A program made the position numbers and the translations under genes. A DNA stretch of 7,619 bases from Opitutales bacterium (GTDB taxonomy: Bacteria; Verrucomicrobiota; Verrucomicrobiia; Opitutales; UBA9783), in the NCBI GenBank assembly GCA_017479315.1, contig JAFVCI010000040.1:1-7619 (forward strand), given 5' to 3'. Below are positions 6,217 through 7,619 of the stretch, in pieces. How positions within the stretch are numbered: position 1 is the stretch's first letter; each line of letters begins with the position of its first letter. Under the pieces are notes generated by a model. That model saw only the letters and a list, made by a program, of their open reading frames with translations, had not been told where the DNA came from and ran no database searches.

Positions 6217-6270
6217 GCAAAACTCATTTAGCGCATTAACGCAATCTCATTAGCAAAAACCCTTCCTGAA

Positions 6271-6302
6271 TTGACAAAAACGTGCCCTTTTGTTCCGATA
6301 AA
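6271..6302 (+). promoter_or_regulatory. Candidate promoter of the tRNA-Arg gene
   Basis: A consensus TTGACA lies at 6271-6276. The -10 is unclear: GATAAA at 6297-6302 (20-bp spacer) or TCCGAT at 6294-6299 (17-bp spacer). Its place directly before the tRNA and after a terminator supports a separate transcription unit. Confidence 0.35.
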
Positions 6303-6308
6303 GGCGTT

Positions 6309-6383
6309 GCTCTCGTCGTCCAACGGATAGGACATCGGCCTCCGAAGCCGGAAATTCGGGTTCGAATCCCGACGAGAGCGCCA
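6309..6383 (+). tRNA. tRNA-Arg, anticodon CCG
   Basis: The cloverleaf is complete. The 7-bp acceptor stem pairs GCTCTCG (6309-6315) with CGAGAGC (6373-6379), followed by G and an encoded CCA (6381-6383). The anticodon stem TCGGC/GCCGG closes the loop CTCCGAA, giving anticodon CCG, which reads the Arg codon CGG. The T arm is TCGGG-TTCGAAT-CCCGA. The encoded CCA means no post-transcriptional addition is needed. Genes to its right are accessory in character, and tRNA 3' ends are frequent integration sites, but no repeat of the tRNA end was seen downstream in this window. Confidence 0.96.
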
Positions 6384-6427
6384 GAATCGATGTCCCGCTT
6401 TTGTTAAAGTTCCGCTGTTTGCAAATT

Positions 6428-6457
6428 AAAACGTATCTTTTAAAGCTTTAAATACGT
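6428..6457 (-). terminator. Possible terminator of the Nudix gene
   Basis: On the minus strand ACGTAT (6457-6452) can pair with ATACGT (6436-6431) around an AT-rich inner palindrome (TTTAAAGCTTTAAA, 6439-6452), followed by TTTTAATTT. The structure contains the Nudix stop codon. The stem is AT-rich and therefore weak. Confidence 0.35.
6429..6441. repeat. 13-bp direct repeat, left copy
   Basis: AAACGTATCTTTT here is repeated exactly at 6872-6884, 443 bp away. The two copies bracket the Nudix gene; this copy overlaps the last two bases of its stop codon. Confidence 0.6.
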
Positions 6458-6850
6458 ACACAAAAACGCCTGTTGCGCTTTGGAGACAAAATTACAATTC
6501 GGAAATCCCTTCAACGGCATCCATTGCAATGCAATATGAGGTTCCTGTTGCTTTAAGGGTTCGGTAACATTCAAAGCATCGCAGAAAACTTCATACAAAA
6601 ACGTAATATGATGGCGACGTTTGCCGTCCGAACCTTCGAAACAATCTTCGAAAAAACTCAAAAACTTCCCGACTTCGCAATCGCACCCGACCTCTTCGTT
6701 CCACTCCCGACGAAGGGCATCCGTCATCGGCTCCCAAAATTCCACATGCCCGCCCGGAAGGCAAATGTATCCGAAATTTGTATTTTGATACACCAGAATG
6801 TGATTGTCTTTTACGCAAACACCGCGGACGAGGGTTTCGATGATATTCAT
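6440..6850 (-). CDS. Nudix hydrolase
   Basis: A small single-domain Nudix protein of 136 aa that should cleave a nucleoside diphosphate linked to another group, using Mg2+ or a similar metal. The complete Nudix box is at residues 34-56: Gly34, Glu40, Arg48-Glu49, Glu52-Glu53, Gly55, fitting G-x5-E-x7-RE-U-x-EE-x-G-U with Trp50 and Cys56 at the hydrophobic positions. GGHVEFWE (33-40) is the form seen in many MutT-like proteins of unassigned substrate. The N-terminal strand IIETLVRGVCVKDNHILVYQ and the late HIALQWMPL (105-113) fit the fold. The start at 6850 has only a weak GAG upstream. It stands opposite to the tRNA and cdsA. The substrate cannot be told from sequence. The bracketing 13-bp repeats raise the possibility of acquisition as a cassette. 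Confidence 0.88.
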   Translation of the reverse strand: MNIIETLVRGVCVKDNHILVYQNTNFGYICLPGGHVEFWEPMTDALRREWNEEVGCDCEVGKFLSFFEDCFEGSDGKRRHHITFLYEVFCDALNVTEPLKQQEPHIALQWMPLKGFPNCNFVSKAQQAFLCTYLKL

Positions 6851-6871
6851 ACGCTCTATTTTTCCGATCGG

Positions 6872-6884
6872 AAACGTATCTTTT
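6872..6884. repeat. 13-bp direct repeat, right copy
   Basis: Exact second copy of AAACGTATCTTTT (first at 6429-6441), 22 bp upstream of the Nudix start codon. In a window this long a 13-bp exact repeat is not very unlikely by chance; only its placement around a single gene makes it notable. Confidence 0.6.
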
Positions 6885-6906
6885 CAATTCAAAATCCTAA
6901 ATGACA

Positions 6907-7246
6907 TCACCGACAGGAATTGGAATCGACCACAACCACCGCTATCGAGATGGAAAGGTATTGCGCAACATCCCTCTCTTTATCACGGAGCACACGCATT
7001 GCTTTTGGTGCCGAGTATACGCCCGAAAAAAACAACACAATTCTGGCAAACCCGCAACTCCCTTACTTAAGCCGCACTTTCAATCACCTGCTTCTCAACA
7101 AATTGCCAATAACGGGCGACATTACTCTCCTGGGGTTACCATCCTGCTCTAAAAACACTTGCAACACTGCGGTGAACAAAGCTTTCTTTGTACCTGCCAT
7201 ACCCGCTCGCAATCAGTATCAATCGTACAGTCGTTCGAACCTCTTC
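6907..7246 (-). other. Gene-free stretch with degenerate minus-strand reading frames
   Basis: No convincing gene lies between the Nudix gene and the ORF at 7247. The minus-strand frame of that ORF continues past its TAA: a protein-like stretch (ASGYGRYKESFVHRSVASVF, then RAGW), a stop at 7136-7138, then PQESNVARYWQFVEKQVIES to a stop at 7067-7069. A second minus frame is open from 7062 to 6907 (51 codons, including KAMRVLRDKERDVAQYLSIS and a Val-rich end) but has no clear start. Plus-strand frames at 6901-7152 and 6920-7408 look like shadows. The pattern suggests remains of a decayed gene or mobile element; I could not name it. No tRNA, terminator or repeat array was seen here. Confidence 0.3.
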
Positions 7247-7619
7247 TTATTCTTTTCCAAAAACAACTACACGATCCGGAAAATAACGATACGTATCATT
7301 CACGGTGATCTTGTCGACCACTTGAACCTTTTCGATTTCTTCCGTTGCCATATTAACGATCAGAAACAAAGTCAATTCAAAATCCGTAATTTTTTTGTCG
7401 TTCTCTGACTCTACATCTTTTTCGGAAACCTTAACACTTTTTCCCGTATGCTCATCAATTTTCTCGTAATGCCACTGAGACAGACGCAGAGTATAACCGA
7501 ATCTATCCACGGCTTCCGCTATTTCTTTATCGCTCAATTCCCAGCCCCCGAACTCCCGATACGTTTCGGATTGTTTATATTCCTTAAGCAAACAAGAACG
7601 CACATCAATACGCAAACAA
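7247..7619 (-). CDS. Hypothetical protein, C-terminal part (runs off the window)
   Basis: This frame is open from the right edge to the TAA at 7247-7249, giving at least 122 aa. The TTG at 7615 is not a convincing start, since the frame stays open to the edge and the real start is probably outside. The product is hydrophilic and rich in Glu, Lys and Asp, with stretches such as LKEYKQSETYREFGGWELSD, KEIAEAVDRFGYTLRLSQWH and EEIEKVQVVDKITVNDTYRY; it ends FPDRVVVFGKE. No signal peptide, membrane segment or known motif is seen in the visible part. The alternation of LTLFLIVNM and VVDKITVND suggests beta strands in the second half. I do not recognise a family. The amino acid pattern looks coding, but the opposite strand is also open here. 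Confidence 0.55.
   Translation of the reverse strand, partial: CLRIDVRSCLLKEYKQSETYREFGGWELSDKEIAEAVDRFGYTLRLSQWHYEKIDEHTGKSVKVSEKDVESENDKKITDFELTLFLIVNMATEEIEKVQVVDKITVNDTYRYFPDRVVVFGKE

Noticed and set aside
5762..6253. 163-aa plus-strand ORF overlapping cdsA
   Set aside because: The translation is Arg-rich and lies in an alternative frame of cdsA, which carries the conserved family motifs. It is a shadow frame.
6620..6632. Near match to the Neisseria DNA uptake sequence (GCCGTCCGAA)
   Set aside because: It has one mismatch, occurs once, and is explained by the coding sequence of the Nudix gene.
6920..7408. 162-aa plus-strand ORF opposite the right-hand hypothetical gene
   Set aside because: There is no ribosome binding site, the composition is Asn/Ser/Thr-rich without a recognisable domain, and it overlaps the more protein-like minus-strand ORF. 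Not excluded, but not supported.

Overview
The window is 7.6 kb of bacterial chromosome with moderate GC content. It holds three housekeeping genes, one tRNA and a set of accessory genes, several of them damaged. The best guess at origin is a Gram-negative, possibly host-associated bacterium of the Planctomycetes-Verrucomicrobia-Chlamydiae type. The evidence is a CesT-like type III secretion chaperone, a bacterial-type AspRS with a GAD insertion and the non-discriminating 'RDHGG' signature, a uppS-cdsA gene pair whose CdsA ends in a variant signature, and a lack of Shine-Dalgarno sequences before the housekeeping genes. This placement is inference; no marker gene settles it.

Layout from left to right. 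Positions 1-1284 (+) hold the end of a lantibiotic-immunity ABC transporter operon. A MutE/EpiE-type permease enters from outside the window and carries a one-base frameshift near 366-375. An intact MutG/EpiG-type permease overlaps its end. Positions about 1300-1876 form a poorly coding block. On the minus strand it contains a 48-aa ORF with a perfect AGGAGG ribosome binding site and then a broken reading frame. An AGGAGG with no usable start codon lies at the left edge. Positions 1909-2388 (-) encode the CesT-family chaperone. A 246-bp AT-rich divergent intergenic region carrying two AACATGTT palindromes separates it from aspS (2635-4431, +). After another AT-rich gap come uppS (4666-5394) and cdsA (5376-6185), which overlap by 19 bp, then a probable terminator and a tRNA-Arg(CCG) gene (6309-6383). 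Positions 6440-6850 (-) encode a small Nudix hydrolase bracketed by a 13-bp direct repeat. Positions 6851-7246 hold no convincing gene, only degenerate reading frames. The minus-strand ORF at 7247-7619 is the C-terminal part of an unrecognised protein that continues beyond the window.

Functionally, AspRS and tRNA-Arg serve translation. UppS makes undecaprenyl diphosphate, the lipid carrier for the cell wall, and CdsA makes CDP-diacylglycerol for phospholipids. The accessory part suggests interaction with hosts (type III chaperone) and with competitors (lantibiotic immunity). Both accessory regions show decay: a frameshifted permease, a stray ribosome binding site and broken small ORFs. The most interesting points are the immunity transporter beside a type III secretion gene, the short, well-translated ORF directly downstream of the chaperone (perhaps the remnant of its secreted partner), and the AspRS signature predicting tRNA-dependent Asn/Asn-tRNA formation. 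I did not find a clearly new system.
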